Assembly: GCA_035048495.1 (NCBI GenBank)
Contig: CM068541.1
Coordinates: forward strand, 9,927,929 to 9,991,928
Direction of reading: 5' to 3'
Source: Euptelea pleiosperma
Lineage: Eukaryota > Streptophyta > Magnoliopsida > Ranunculales > Eupteleaceae
DNA: 64,000 nucleotides
The notes beneath the pieces are model-generated. The model did not search any database, was not told where the DNA came from, and saw only the letters and a list, made by a program, of their open reading frames with translations. The position numbers and the translations under genes are program-made. Positions 1 through 20,900 of this stretch are shown in pieces; within the stretch, counting starts at the first letter, position 1, and each line of letters opens with the position of its first letter.

Positions 1-17
1 TAACTTCACTCTCAGTG

Positions 18-7490
<7,473 letters not shown>

Positions 7491-7640
7491 CTCTCAATCG
7501 ATCATTCGATGATCTATGTGGAGCTCAGAGAGAGAGAGAGGAACTAAGGTTTATCTGAGGGTTTTGTTTTTGGGACGGGACACTGAAGCACCGAGTTGCC
7601 AGTTTTGAATTTGCGCCAGCCGTGTTTGGACTGGGATAAC
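7491..7640 (-). promoter_or_regulatory. CDC48C 5' UTR and proximal promoter
   Basis: Just upstream of the ATG at 7490 the minus strand carries a CT-dinucleotide run (7523-7539 on the plus strand as GA repeats), typical of plant 5' leaders, then moderately GC-rich DNA. No clear TATA box was found. The transcription start is unknown. Confidence 0.4.
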
Positions 7641-8329
7641 TTTGCGCATTGTTATTAGCTCCACCCGCAAAATGAACGTCAATACAGTTGGAGCGAATTC
7701 AAAAATTACCGTAGTTGGCTGTTGACGTTACAGGGCTATTGTTCCCATTCCAACCACGCGTCAGAAAATTGTTTGTTGAACTGGAACCATCAAAGGGCTT
7801 ACCAGTTGGGCCCATCCGCATTTCAAGTCCAGTATCCCGGTGGCCCCATTTCACTATAGGATTTTCTCATGCAAATGACGCAGACCTAGGTACAACTTTT
7901 TTTTTTTTTTTTTTCCAATGAGAAAATAAAATTTGTCCCCAAGGGATTAATGTGGTGGAAAAATATTTTCCTGGGGTCAAAATTATATACCCGTCGGCGG
8001 ACAAAATGGACCCGCAGAAAACATTTGGGCCTGCAAATGCACGGCCAAACGCATGCAAGCGCATGAATGATTTCCTCACCAGATTTGCACGTAGTCCAAA
8101 ACTAACCCTTATGGTCTATTTGGCAACCAAGAAAATTTTACTACGGAACAATAATGATGAGCTCAAATGACGGTAGCATAATGATTTGCACGCAAAAATT
8201 GGCCCCACTTTTAGATCACTTTAGATTTTTTTCATCTAAACGATGCTATTGTGTGCCCATATGTATTGTCAGCTTTTTTAATTTTCCGTTTAGAAAATAA
8301 AATTTGCCCATCAAGGCTCAGAATAGAGG
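7641..8329. other. Intergenic stretch upstream of CDC48C
   Basis: No gene is seen. A T-run (7898-7914) is followed by a block sharing GAAAATAAAATTTG with a second block at about 8296, a diverged direct repeat of roughly 75 bp (7920-7995 and 8289-8365). The pair flanks nothing recognisable except that the second lies beside the Copia remnant. Confidence 0.4.
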
Positions 8330-9240
8330 ACAAATAATTTTCTAAAGGGATGAAAATTTATCGGGTAATAGCGTAGGATGCGTTTGACAACATTCCAATG
8401 ATCATCTAAAGGCTCTTTCATGAATTGGCACACCTTATTGACTGCAAATACAATGTCTGGACGCATCAATGTAAAGTATTGAAGTGCTCCAACCACACTC
8501 TAATATAGTGTGCGGTCATGAAAAGGTGAACCTTTAAGCTTGAAAGCTTGTCTTGACTATACATAGGAGTGTGCATGGGTTTAGCTTCATCCATTTTAGT
8601 CTTCTCGAGAAGATCAACAATATACTTTTTTTTAGATAAATAAAGGCCATCATGATGTCGGTGAGCCTCGATTCCTAGAAAATAGTGTTCTTGATATCAA
8701 AATGATATTGGAGTTGATGAATGAGATCTTGGATGCAATCAATTGTAGTACATGTGATCATAATATCGTCCACATAGATAAGCATGAATATGGTGAAGGT
8801 AGTTGTTTTCTCGATAAAAGTGATGTGTCGGCCTTGGAACCCATAAAATCGGAATCAGTGAGAAAAGAACTTAGCTGATGATACCATGCGCGTGGTGCTT
8901 GTTTGAGGCCATATAGTGATTTGTGAAGTCAACAAACATGATTTGAAACTGTGTAACAAAACTGAGGGTTGTTTCATATACACTTCTTCGAGAAATCCAT
9001 GCAAGAATGCATTATGCACGTCTAATTGGAGCGCCCAGCCATTAGAGATAACGATGCTTAAGACGATCCTAATGGCACGTGGTTTGACCACAGGGCTAAA
9101 TGTTGCTCCATAGTCAATGCTTCCTGTTGGTTTAACCCCTTGGCTACAAGGCGAGCTATGTTCCGATCAATTGTGTCATCAACTTTCTTTTTCAATTTAA
9201 ATATCTACTTACGACCCACTACATTGGAGATTGACAGCTG
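8330..9240 (-). pseudogene. Degenerate Ty1/Copia reverse transcriptase fragment
   Basis: Read on the minus strand from high to low coordinates it gives Copia RT landmarks in order: [17 protein letters not shown] and ARLVAKG near 9230-9140; [20 protein letters not shown] (8980-9050); [18 protein letters not shown] (about 8850-8910); the catalytic IYVDDIMIT at 8760-8785; and [19 protein letters not shown] (8420-8480). Frameshifts and stops separate them, and no gag, integrase or LTRs are attached. A dead pol remnant. Confidence 0.88.
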
Positions 9241-9761
9241 CAAGGATGGCTTGAGAGATCGTTAGGCTGATACCAAGTAAGACAGGTATTTTCAATTTGC
9301 AATCTTCCTTGACCACTATCATTGTTGGGTTCAAGGCTATGTATATATTTTGTTTCCTCTAAACTAAGAAAGGATATACATCTTATTTTCAGTTTCCTTT
9401 TCATAAGGAAAGGGTTTACATGTTAAAACAGATTAAATTCAAAATTCGAATTCGAGCGAGCCATTCAAAATTTTAACTCATTCAACCAAGATTTCCTATT
9501 GCTGACGAATCTTGGCTGAGATTTGAAGAGCACATTTTCGTTGCTTTTATAAAAAATGTGTGTGTAGGACTTGAATGGATCCAGTTTGAATAATGGCAGT
9601 GTCAATTCAAGCCCACTTTGGTAATAGGCTCACTCAATCAAGACCCAGTAAAATTTCAATAGATGAGATCCATACCCGATTGGAGGGAGTAATGGTGATT
9701 CCAGGATCCAATCCGGTAAGATATTACAATGGATATCAAATCTATTCAAGGCATCCATTAA

Positions 9762-10402
9762 TCTATATAACAAAACAGGGAAGTTGCCTCCCCACTTATA
9801 CCCCCTCTTATCTGTTTCAACAAAGAAGCGCCGAGATCTTATCTCCCAAATGGACGGTGGATCTCAGCCACCCACTATCAATATAACAAGTAACTGTGGT
9901 TTTCTTATACCCCTCTTATCTTATATGACTTCAATAAGAAGTGGCTGAGATCCACTATGCTTCATATCGATGGCTGAGATTAACTCCCACCCGATTTTGA
10001 TAAACACTTTGTCGGAAAGTGCCGCGGCTGGGCGCAGGCCACCCACACTTATAACAAGACAACTCAGTTGTATTCACTTATCTTATCCATCCATCTAATG
10101 TGGACGGTTAGATAAAGAGTGGTTGAGATCAAATCCATCGATCTAATGCAGACGGTTAGATTTCAACCACTCTCCGCCTCATTTGACCTCAATTTGTTCA
10201 AAATTTGAATTTCAACACCGTTATTTTTTGTTATTTCTGCTATTTTCCCATTTCTCCCTCTGTGGGTTACATTCCGTTATAACAGCTGATATAATAGAAA
10301 AAATGGTAACGCCCTAGTCCGTTATACCGTTTGAGTGCCGAAGGCACCCGATTTTTGCAAACGCTTTTGTCGAGAGTGCCGTGGGCATGGGCCATTTACT
10401 AG
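9762..10402 (+). mobile_element. Non-autonomous Helitron, apparently head-to-tail composite
   Basis: The 5' end TCTATATAACAAAACAGGG (9762) and the 3' end CTAG (10399-10402) sit between a host A (9761) and T (10403), as expected for rolling-circle insertion at AT. The subterminal GC-rich hairpin (GTGCCGTGGGCATGGGC, near 10378) precedes the CTAG. Internally, a second hairpin-plus-start junction occurs near 10030-10060 (GCCACCCACACTTATAACAAG) and another near 9875-9893, so the 641 bp looks like two or three fused units. No Rep/helicase is encoded. Confidence 0.7.
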
Positions 10403-11170
10403 TTTAAAAAAAAACATACAAATCATCAAGGCAACTTACAAATCTTAGAACATATATGGTTAATGCATAACCAATAACTAATTGGGTCAAGACTACCATA
10501 GCCAAACACAATAGCTTGATCCAGACCCGATTTATCAGCTCAAATCAGATCGAGTAAACCTGATCGACCACCAGCCCTGATAGAAAGGTGCATGTGCCCA
10601 TAGGTCCTGTCCAAACCCCGTTGTCATAACCCAAATTTCCAACAAATCCTTAGGTGTCTCCTATGGATTCAAGCAGCTTCATAGTCAAGGACCTTCATCA
10701 TCAAGGACGGTTGCAAAGATGGGCCACGACCTACTGCTGGGCCACCTATTGCCCATAGATCAAACACCACATCAACAGATGATTCAAGCCATCCAGTAAT
10801 GCAGACTATTGGGTGGTTGACACCTATGGGCCAATTTTATCAATTGGACACTCCAATCAAGGAGATGGTTCTTCAATTGAACACAGGTAAATCCGGAGTC
10901 TCCGTTATATGATGCACTTTGAAAAGCTTCGTCCATTTGGAGTAGAGCATGATTGTATGTTTGGCTTCAGGATTAGCTCTGTTCTGGTCAAGAAGCATAT
11001 GAGCGTATCTAACTATTAGATTGCAGAAAATAAAGGACGAAAATATCATTATCGATGAAATGGCACTGATGACGAAATCACTAACAACAAAATGGCCCTT
11101 CTGGACATAATTCTTGAAAAATGACTTCCACAAGAAAGGAAATTTTTGCCTCATGCAATGCAGACGCAAA
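10403..11170. other. Intergenic, no gene seen
   Basis: Low-complexity A runs and unique-looking sequence. The only long frame is a 98-codon minus-strand one at 10873-11169 without recognisable homology or splice context. Confidence 0.4.
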
Positions 11171-11310
11171 TGGCACGCGAATCAAGGATCATCCATCAAT
11201 ACATGGGGAGGTGGGGCCATAGAAGTTTATAGAATATTCTCCTTTCAAATCATGTAGGCCCCACCTCCCAATGTATTGATGAACGACCCTTGATTTGGGC
11301 GTGACACCCT
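11171..11310. repeat. Small foldback element
   Basis: ATCAAGGATCATCCATCAAT (11181) to GAGGTGGGGCC is mirrored by GGCCCCACCTCCCAATG to CCCTTGATTT (11258-11298). Arms of about 45 bp surround a central spacer of about 40 bp. A MITE-like inverted repeat with no clear target duplication. Confidence 0.75.
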
Positions 11311-11963
11311 TTGGGTCAAGCTATGCAAGGTAGAATTTACCTTTTCTAGAGATTTGCATGAATCTTGCCCTTACCCCATAGTCAAATATGCCTAATCGAG
11401 TTAACCATAACCAAAAGTTTACTGTAGCAGCAAAGATTTTGTAACTATGTTTAGGTTTTTCCATATATCTCCATCTTTTCTCCTTCCATTGTTTGACAAC
11501 ATGAGATGCGTTGTTTGAGTATTTTAGATGCCTCTATATCCCCTGTGTGTATGCATGTTGTTTCTGGTGGTCTGGAACTCAGATTTGACACCACTGATCA
11601 GAAAATCATAACTTGCTCGTCTCAATTCAACTAATTAAGACCAAAACCGGCCAAATTCAGTACAGGACTGACCCATACAAGACTCAACATGCTTTGAGGC
11701 CAACCCCAAAACGATTTAGCCCATTTCCAAACTTGGCAGGTAGAGTGTATGGTCCTCAAAACCAGGCATGGGTCTGTAGTACCAAGTACAATTGGGATGT
11801 AGCGGTGGCTACATGACTGCAAGAACACAAACTGTTCTGTGGTTTCCAATAGATATTACCATGTAAAAAATCGCAGATTAAAAAAGAGGATAGTGATCAC
11901 TCAATGACTAGATGAAAGCTTCCTTCTTTCACTTCCAATTTTTGGAGACAGCTGTTTCAACAT
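11311..11963. other. Downstream flank / 3' UTR zone of the TAF1A-like gene
   Basis: The minus-strand gene ends at 11964, so the lower coordinates hold its 3' UTR. No canonical polyadenylation hexamer on the minus strand stood out, and no other gene was seen. Confidence 0.35.
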
Positions 11964-14900
11964 TCAGTTTGCTCTATTCAAATTTTCAAAGAGCTTGACT
12001 GAATTCTTTACATGCATCCGCAAGAACAAGATCATGTCCTTGTTTTCTTCCTTCTTTAGACGATTATAAACACTAGCAACATATTCAAACTCCGGTCCAT
12101 ACAAGTGGGATGCACACGCTGCCTTGAAAGTTAAGAGCTGCAAGTCACCTGTAGCAATGAAGACCAAAAACTCCATTAATCTGCTGAAATAAGGCATGTG
12201 GATAGATCTACACCATCAAATTGATGGGCCCCATCTATGAGATCAACATGATCACATCAACCAATAATTCTGGATATCCAAGCAATCGCATTCTTTTGGA
12301 CAGTCAACAAAAGAAAAGAAATTGACCAATGACTCGGGGAAAAAGAAAATGTCTAGTGGCGGTCCCTGCACCTGAAATATGTACACACCAAAGAACTTCT
12401 CACTAGTCCTTCATAGCCACCAGGTATGTGGTACACCTGGTCTGTAATATGCACTTTTTGAACCATGGGGCAAATCATTTAGACCATCCAAAAGAATGCA
12501 AGATATCAGATGGCCAATATATTTTGATCAACTTTATTTTGGGCGCAATGATAACTCAAATATCAAATCAACAGACTGGATCAATGAGCAAGTCTTCAAC
12601 ATGGTGGCAAGAAGCTCAAGTTAGAAAACTTTTCACTAGTGAGCAGTAGAAACCATTTTAACAGTGAGAAAATTTTCTGAATGTACCAGCTTGCATCTCT
12701 GAGATATGGATCTTCTCACTGAAGTGGCGTGTAGACCACCATCTGCAACGAAGCCTCCATGACTTTCCTGACTTGCCCTGTATGAATGCTTTGGGAATAG
12801 CATTGAAAGAAACAAAACAACCCTGCTTGCCTCCACCTTCATTTGCATTCCCACATACTGACACTCGATCTTCTTCATATTGAGAAAGATTAAGAAAACA
12901 GGAAGCAAGCTCTCCCCATACACTGCATGCTGCATAGGTAGCATCAAGATGCAAAGCTATCATCTCCAATAGTTGTTCAAGACTATAATCCCCTGCAAAT
13001 ACCAGAAACAAGCAGAACAAATAACGGTAAGAATTGTTTTTTGTGAATATAAAATTTTATGAAATTCAAAAGGCGTACAAAATAATGTGTCTACAAATAG
13101 AACTAGAAAATAGATATAAAATTTCTGTAAGCCGACAATATAAATCGTCTGAACAAGCAAGATCCTAGGAATTCATAAAAGAGTACTCTATAGTTGATTA
13201 TCATAAGGAATAGAGAAGCATATTGAAATAAAAAAGAATGTATAGGTGTTATAGTGTCCAATATGGGGTCGAGGCTAGGTCAAAGGGGAAGTTTGGTGAA
13301 GTTATGGAGGGGGTGTTTGGAAGCTATTTCCAAGGCCTATCAGGAATTCACAAAGGGGGTTAGGTTTAAAGTAGAAGGGAATAGAGTGCATTTTTTAGAG
13401 GACCTTTGGTGTGGGAATGCAATTCTTAATAGGAGATTCCCTTCACTATATTGGGAAGTCCAGGTCAAGATGTCACTGTAAGTTATTGTTTTAGTCAAGT
13501 GGGGGGAAGGGTTGTTTGGAGTCCATCTTTGTATAGAAACTTTGGGGAATCGAATGTGGGACCTTGGACACAGCTCCTTGAGAAGGTAAAAGAAGAGTAC
13601 ATAAGCAGATAGGAGATTTCGGAAGTGGGATTCTAAATAAAAATTCTCCGTTCGCTCATTTTATGACAATTGGATGCAAAAGAAGACAATTATTCTCCCT
13701 CACTCAAAAATTTGGGGCGTTTTGATACCTTTAAAAGTGGCATTCTTCATGTAGACAGCAACTTAAGATAGAATTCTCGTCATTCATCAACTAAATAGGC
13801 AGGGAAAACTCCACAATGAGTGTGTTTTCTGCAGCAAAGCCAAAAGAATATTCACTGACTTTTTATCCATTGCCCTCTCACTAATGAGATTTGGAGTAGA
13901 TTCTTCTCTTTTTGGAATCTCTTGGGTTCTTCCTTCTATCCTAGCCAGCTTATGAACTGATGACACTCAAGTCTACGGTAGCAAAGGCATATTCTTTGGA
14001 AAATGTTCCCCTTCTCCTTTTGTAGGGAGTGAATAAATAAATAAAGGAACCTAAGAAGATTTCAAGACAATACTAAGTCAGCCCTGACACCTCCCTTTGA
14101 ATCAAACTAAAGATTCTTAGGTGAATAGCCATCTTAGAGGCCTTCAAGGATTATTAAATCTTGACATCGTTTGGAGAGCGTTTTGTGAATGCAAAGACAG
14201 TATCGAAGTGATAAAGTAGACATGGAAGAAGCCATGAGAAGGTTGATTAAAGCTTTTTTTTTTTTTTAATGTGATTAAAGCTTTATTTCAAATGTTGCTC
14301 CTTGAGAAACCCCAGTCCGGCAAGGTCTGGGTTCTTCTAGAAATGAGCCTGGCAACACCTCCTTGGTGTTCTCCAGCCCAATCAAACTTGGGCCCTCCTT
14401 AAGAGGCTAAAGATCTATTTCTCTAACTTCAATGCACTTTCAATTGTGGAGGGGAACTCAAAGAACGTGTTGGCTTGGGCATCTGAAGTTTCCAAAGGAC
14501 CATGGAACTCACAATAATTGTGGACATGGTTCAAAGTCTCAGTCTCAAGGTACATCTCAATCAGTTGAAAAAACAAGAATCTCGACCCATACAATACGGT
14601 ACAAACCGAGACAATGGGCAAGACAAACTGAGACATTTGAGACGAACCCTGAAGTATTGTTTCGGTTTGGTTAAAGTGTCTCTGTTTCAATTTGACAAGT
14701 TATTAAAATTTTACTCAAACCTGTGTCATTGTAAACTTGGAATTATGTTACTCGGGTACGGGTATGGGTATGGGTATGGGTATGGGTATCGGATATGGAT
14801 ATGTATCCAAGTGTCGGACTTCATCAACCCCCAAATTTTGGATACTTGGAAATGACTAGATACATGATATTTTAAGATTTTTTTTATTATATCACTTTTA

Positions 14901-17900
14901 TTGTTTTACATTGATGGTATCGTAATATTTTATTTATATTATAATTAAGTCATACAATTGAATAGTGGAATTAAATGAGTCGTACGGAATAGTTTTGTTA
15001 TCATTTTCCTTTGTTTATATGTAAGCTTAACACTTCTACTCTCTTTTCTCACTCAAATCCCAAATTTCTTCTTCTCTTACCAAAAATAGTGTATGTCAAC
15101 TCATTGGGTGTGTACCAAAATAGAAAAAATGGTCCTGGGAAATATGACACATATTTGGTGGATCCGACACGGATCCTGTACCCATACCCATGTCATGTCG
15201 TGTGCCACAAGTATGGTGGGGTAAAAAGAAGGGTTCGTTTATCATGGACTTAGAGTAGGTTCTTCTCTTTTTGAAATCTCTTGGATTCTTCATTCTACCC
15301 TAGCCCGCTTATGGATTGATTAAACACTAAAGCCTATGGCAGCAATGTAGTTTCTTCTGGAAGTGTTACCTTTCTCCTTTTATAGGAATATAGAAGAAAA
15401 AAAAGGGAACCTAAGAAGAATTCAAGACAAGAGTCAGACTTGCTCAAACCCCAAATTTTGGGGTACTTGAACACGACTAGATAGGTAATATCTTAATACT
15501 TTCTAATATTACATCATTTTTATTGTTTTACACTGATTGTATTTTAATTTAATTCATTCATACGATTGAATAGTGAATCAAATGAATTGTACAATCTAGT
15601 TTGCTTTTGGATTAGGGTTGTAACTTATTATAAGTTTGGATGTATGCTATTAGTTATCTTTGTTTATATGTCAGCTTAACATTTCACTCTCTTTTCTCAT
15701 TCAAAGCCGTAAGTTCTTCTTCTCTTGCCAAACATGGGTGTATGTCCGACTCATTGGGTGCGTGCCCAAAATAGAAAAAATGACCTAGGAAATATATAAT
15801 ACATATTTGGTGGATCCAACGCGGATTCTATACCCATGTCCTGTCGTATCAACACTGGTATGGTGGGGTAAATAGAAGGGTCCATGTATCATAGACTTGG
15901 AGTAGGTTCTTCTCTTTTTGGATTCTCTTGGGTTCTTAATTTTACCTTAGCTAGTGTATGAACTGATGAAACACTAAAGCCTACGATAGCAAAGATAAAG
16001 TGGATAGCCATCTTAGAGGACTTCAAGAATTATTAAATCTGGACATCAATTGGAGAGTGATTCCTAAAAGTAGAGAGTGTATAGAAGTGATAAATTCGGC
16101 TTAGAAGAAGCCCTGGGAAGGATGGTTAAGTATAATTTCAATGCTTTCTCCTTGAGCAACCTAGTCCGGCAAGGATTGGGGTGAAATGAGCATGGCAAAA
16201 CCCTCTTTGTGTTCTCCAGCCAAATCAAGCTTGGTCTCTCCTTAAGAGGCTAGAGTACTATTTCTCTAACTTCGATGCTCCTTCGATTCTGGAGGGGAAC
16301 TCAAAGAACAAATTGGCTTGGGTATGGAACTCACAATAATTGTGGACATGGTTAAGTCTCAGTCTCAAGGTAAATCTCAATAAGTTGAAAAAAAACAAGA
16401 CATCTCGACCAAGACTGTACGATACAAACCGAGACCCTCGGCATAAAGATCAATTGGAGAGCGATTTGTGCATGCAAAGAGCATAGAAATGATAAATTCG
16501 ACGTGTAAGAAGCCCTGAGAAAGATGATTGAACTTTAATGTCAATGATTGCTCCTTAAGTAACCTCAGTCCATTAGGAATCCGGGGTTCTTTTAGAACAT
16601 AAACCTGGCAATAAATCTGGAGGGGAACTCAAAGAACGTATTGGTTTGGGAATCTGATTCTTCCAAAGGGCCATGGAACTCAAAATAATTGTAAATGCGG
16701 TTCAAATACTCAGTCTCGAGGTACATCTTAATCAGTTGAGGAAACAAGATATCCCAACCGAGATGGTATGATACAAACCGAGGCAGCCAAGACAAACCCC
16801 AATGTATTGTTCCAGTTTGTTAAAATATCTTTTTCAATTTGACAAGTAATAAAAATTTAACTCAACCTGTGTCACTGTAAACTTAGTTTAATAGTATTTA
16901 AAATCCGAAAAGAATACAAAAATAAAAAATTGTGGTGTCAAAGATGGATTTTAGGAGGTAGTAGCAGTCATTGGTGAGGGATTGTGTACTCAAATGGTAC
17001 CTTGGGTAAGAGCTTCCTGCAACTAAGAGTCATAATGCTTGTTCTTGGGAAGTTATAACAAGGAAAAAATTTGGGATTTCCTCAGAATTTTTTATTGGAA
17101 AATTAGATAGAAATAAGAGAAGGAATATTTATTAAAAACTCCAAAACTGAATGATTTCTTTATTAAACAATAAACATCAAAATCTGGTAAAAATCTGACA
17201 ATATCTATGCAAGAGAAAAAATCAATCTTTGGGTGAGCTACTGATTCCTGGCGAGAAATCGAAGTATAAATCTTAGAAAACTCAAATTTTCAAAATATCA
17301 GAAATATTTATGAAGAGCTAAGAGTAAATTTACTCTTAAGGCCTAACAGGTACAAAATCTGTTTATAAATCTTAAACACTAGGTTTATAATGTCAGGATA
17401 CTGCTAGAAACCAATTATAGTCTTGCAATATGCTAACCCAAAGTAAACCCGAAATGCTAAAACATGTACAAGTTCAGTTTTTGGGGATGGATACAAACCA
17501 TTTTTGTGCATGTCGATAAGCCTTTTTAACGAGTGGCTACACGTAGGATCCTTCGTTAAGATATCCTCATAGCAAGTAGAAAGCTCAGAGGAGTTCTTGC
17601 TATCAAAACATTCCAGAAGGATAGCCCTTAATCTGCAAAACAAATGCATGGTAAAGAAGTGTAGAACTTTCAATGTATGAAATGATAAGATTCCCTTATT
17701 TCACTGAACTGTCCAATTCACCATTAATTTTAAGTCCACGTTTCATATGGTTAGAAATTTCAGAATGGAATATGATCTCCATTGTGAGTAGATCATCCTC
17801 ACCAAAAAGCAGCCTCGAATCATCTCCCTGTGGGCCTCACATGTGTGTCATATGGTGTCAAGTTAAAGTTTAAAAAGCCTAGTTCGGGAACTGAGGCGTT

Positions 17901-20900
17901 TTGCCTAAAAAATGTGAGGCATAGCCTCGAAGCGGTACTGAGGCGTTTTGTGTTACTGTTTTTTTTTTACAAGTATAGATTTATTGGAAAGGCAAAAGCC
18001 GAGAAAATGATTCAGGGATGCGTTCGACCAGTCTTCATCCATTTGGGTTATTCCTCAGACCTGGAATCACCGTCGACCCAGAAGGTTACAGGTGAAGTCA
18101 AGGAGGCAGAGGTGGAGGGTGAATGGTCAACGGGGGCTTACTTGAAATTTGTCAAGGATATTGGAGTATCTTTTGATGGGGCGGAAGAGTTATCCAGGAG
18201 ACTCTTTAGTCGATCTGGGTCGAAAGGAGTAGAAGCCTGCAATCCCAACATGGATGCTTCAGAAAAGGATGTAGCTCAGGAAAACATCACTCCTAATCTC
18301 AGGGAGTTACAAGGGTCTGAGAGAGTCCGTAAGAGGGAGCCTCTGAAGAAGAGCAGGACCGGCAATCAGAAAGGCAGAAAAAACAAAGAACTAAACAAAT
18401 TAATTAGTAACATCAACTATGATGGGAAGCTTCAGACAAAACGTAGCAGTAGGAAAGTCAGGGTGAATTTCTTGAACAAATGAAGCCCAAAATTTTATCA
18501 TGGAACGTGAGGGGCCTCGGTAGTAAGGATAAAAGGGTCTCTATTCGCACCATAATCAAGGTTTGGAAGCCAAATTTGATGGTGTTCCAGGAAACTAAGA
18601 TTTCGTCTATAGAATATTACATGATAGTGGAGGTTTGTGGGAGAAGGGGTCTAAGTTGGAAAGCTATTCCAGCCTTAGGATCTTCAGGGGGGGTGCTGGT
18701 GGAGTGGGATTCAGATTTTCTGGAAGTGGAAGACGTCCTCCTGGGTGGTTTTTCTATGTCCATTCTTTGCAAGAGTGTAGAGGACGGGTTCCAGTGGGTC
18801 TTCTCCGGGGTCTATGGGCCCAATGATAGGCAAGCTCGTACCCTATTCTAGGAGGAGTTAGAAGAGGTGCACGGTCTATGGAATTATCCTTGGTGTATAG
18901 GGGGGACTTCAACGTTACCAGATTCTCCTTTGAAAAGAAAGGGAGAGGGAACAACAGAATCCCCAGAGGCATGAAGGATTTTTCAAATTTTGTTGACAGT
19001 TACGACCTGATGGATCTTCCTCTAGCCGGGGCGAAATTCATGTGGTCCAACCATCAGGCCATCCCTACGTTGTGTAGGTTAGGCAGATTCCTAATTTCTA
19101 GTGTCGAATCATTGCCCTGTGCTCTTAGATTGTGGTGGTCTCAGGCGCAGACCCTCCCCTTTATGTTTTGAATTGATGTGGATGGACGAGCCCTCATTTA
19201 TGAAGTGGAATCTAGATGGAACTCTTATCAGTTTTTAGGGAGAGCAGGATCCATCTTCTGGAGCAAGCTCAATGAGCTTAAAAAACATCTCAAAGTGTGG
19301 AATCTTGAGGTTTTCGGGAATCTCGACAAGAAGATGGGGGATTTGCTTCACAATATAGCAGGGATTGATAGGAAAGAAGAGGATGACCCTATCTCCATAG
19401 AAGAGCTAAGAAGGAGGGCAGACATGAAGAAACAATACATGGCCCTAGCTCGTAGGGAGGAGATAAGCTGGAGACAAATCCAAAGTGAAATGGTTAAAGG
19501 AAGGCGACAGGAACACGAAGTTCTTTCACAGCATAGCCAATGCTAGAAGACGATCTAACACCATTTCACATCTCAGGGTGGATGGGGAGATAGTAGAAGA
19601 AGATGAAAGCATCAGGGAAACTATCATTGCTTACTACTCTTGTTTATACTTAGAGACAGACAGTTCCAGACCGAAGCTGGATGGACTTGAGTTCGGCCGA
19701 ATAGAGGAGGGCCAAAGTAGGTGGTTGGAGAGACCATCAAGGAGGATGAGGTTTTAGATGCCATCAAAGCTTTGGGGGGAGACAAAGCTCCCGGGCCTGA
19801 CGGGTTTCCATTGGCCTACTTCTCCGTCTGCTGGGCCATCGTGGGAAAGGACTTCGTGAGGGTGGTGGAAGATTTCTATCGCGACTCTTGGCTAGATTGG
19901 AGGGCCAATACCACTTTTGTTGCCCTTATCCCGAAGAAGGAAGGAGCTGAGTCTCTTCCGGACTTTCGTCTCATCAGTTTGGTAGGAAGTACCTACAAAA
20001 TTATCGCCAAGGTGCTAGCTTGCAGAATTAGAGGGGTGCTGGGTGGCATTATTGACTCTTTCCAAGGGGCATTTGTGAGAGTACGTCAGATCCTGGAAGG
20101 TATCCACATCGCTAACGAGGTTATTGATTCTAGGAAGCGGGAGGGAGACTCGGGCATCATTTGCAAGGTTGATTTGGAGAAGGCCTATGACCACGTCAGT
20201 TGGTCCTTCCTTGATTATATGCTGGGTCGTATGGGATTTGGGGCAAGATGGAGGTCTTGGATTCACACGTGCATTGCCACTGTCAGATTCTCTATCTCAG
20301 TTAATGGTGCTCCAGCAGGATTTTTCAGAAGTTCCAAGAGGACTCCGTCAAGGAGACCCCCTTTCTCCCTATCTGTTTATTATCGTAGCCGAAGCGATGG
20401 GCCGTTTGACTTCCAAGGCAATGACTGGAGGTCACTTGTCTGGCTTCACGGTTAGGGTGGAAGGCCCTACCATCTCTCACTTGCAGTTCGCTGACGACAC
20501 CATTTTCTTCTTAGAGGCATCTCAGAGACAAGCGCAAGTCCTAAAAGAAGTCTTGCGACGTTTTGAAGCGGTGTCGGGTCTCCAGATTAATCTATCTAAG
20601 AGCGAAGTGTTTGGGATTGGGGAGACGCCTGCTATGGATGACATAGCGAGGTGCTTGGAATGCAAGAAGGGGAAGCTTCCTACGGTGTATCTAGGCCTTC
20701 TTCCTGGAGCTTGTAGTAGATCTAAATCTTTCTGGGATCCGGTAGTTGAGCGTTTTCACAGAAGATTGGCGTCTTGGAAAAAAAGATTACTATCCAAAGG
20801 TGGAAGGCTCACGCTCGTCAAAAGTACTCTTTCCAACCTGCCCATTTACTACATGTCTTTGTTCTCCATACCAAAAGGGGTTGCCAATAGCATTGAGAGG

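Larger units (their letters stand above)
13890..16800 (+). repeat. Rearranged, partly duplicated L1/MITE region
   Basis: The phrase GTAGATTCTTCTCTTTTTGG recurs with changes at about 13897, 15250 and 15900; TTCAAGGATTATTAAATCT at about 14142 and 16020; and GGAACTCACAATAATTGTGG at 14503, 16325 and, diverged, 16675. A block of about 450 bp (14810-15260) is repeated at 15430-15905. This is an old duplication of TE sequence inside an intron. Confidence 0.75.

Noticed and set aside
10873..11169. 98-codon minus-strand frame in the intergenic region
   Set aside because: No recognised family, no neighbours, composition like non-coding DNA.
14753..14800. GGGTAT array considered as interstitial telomere repeat
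   Set aside because: The unit is a hexamer GGGTAT, not TTTAGGG, and there are only about six copies.
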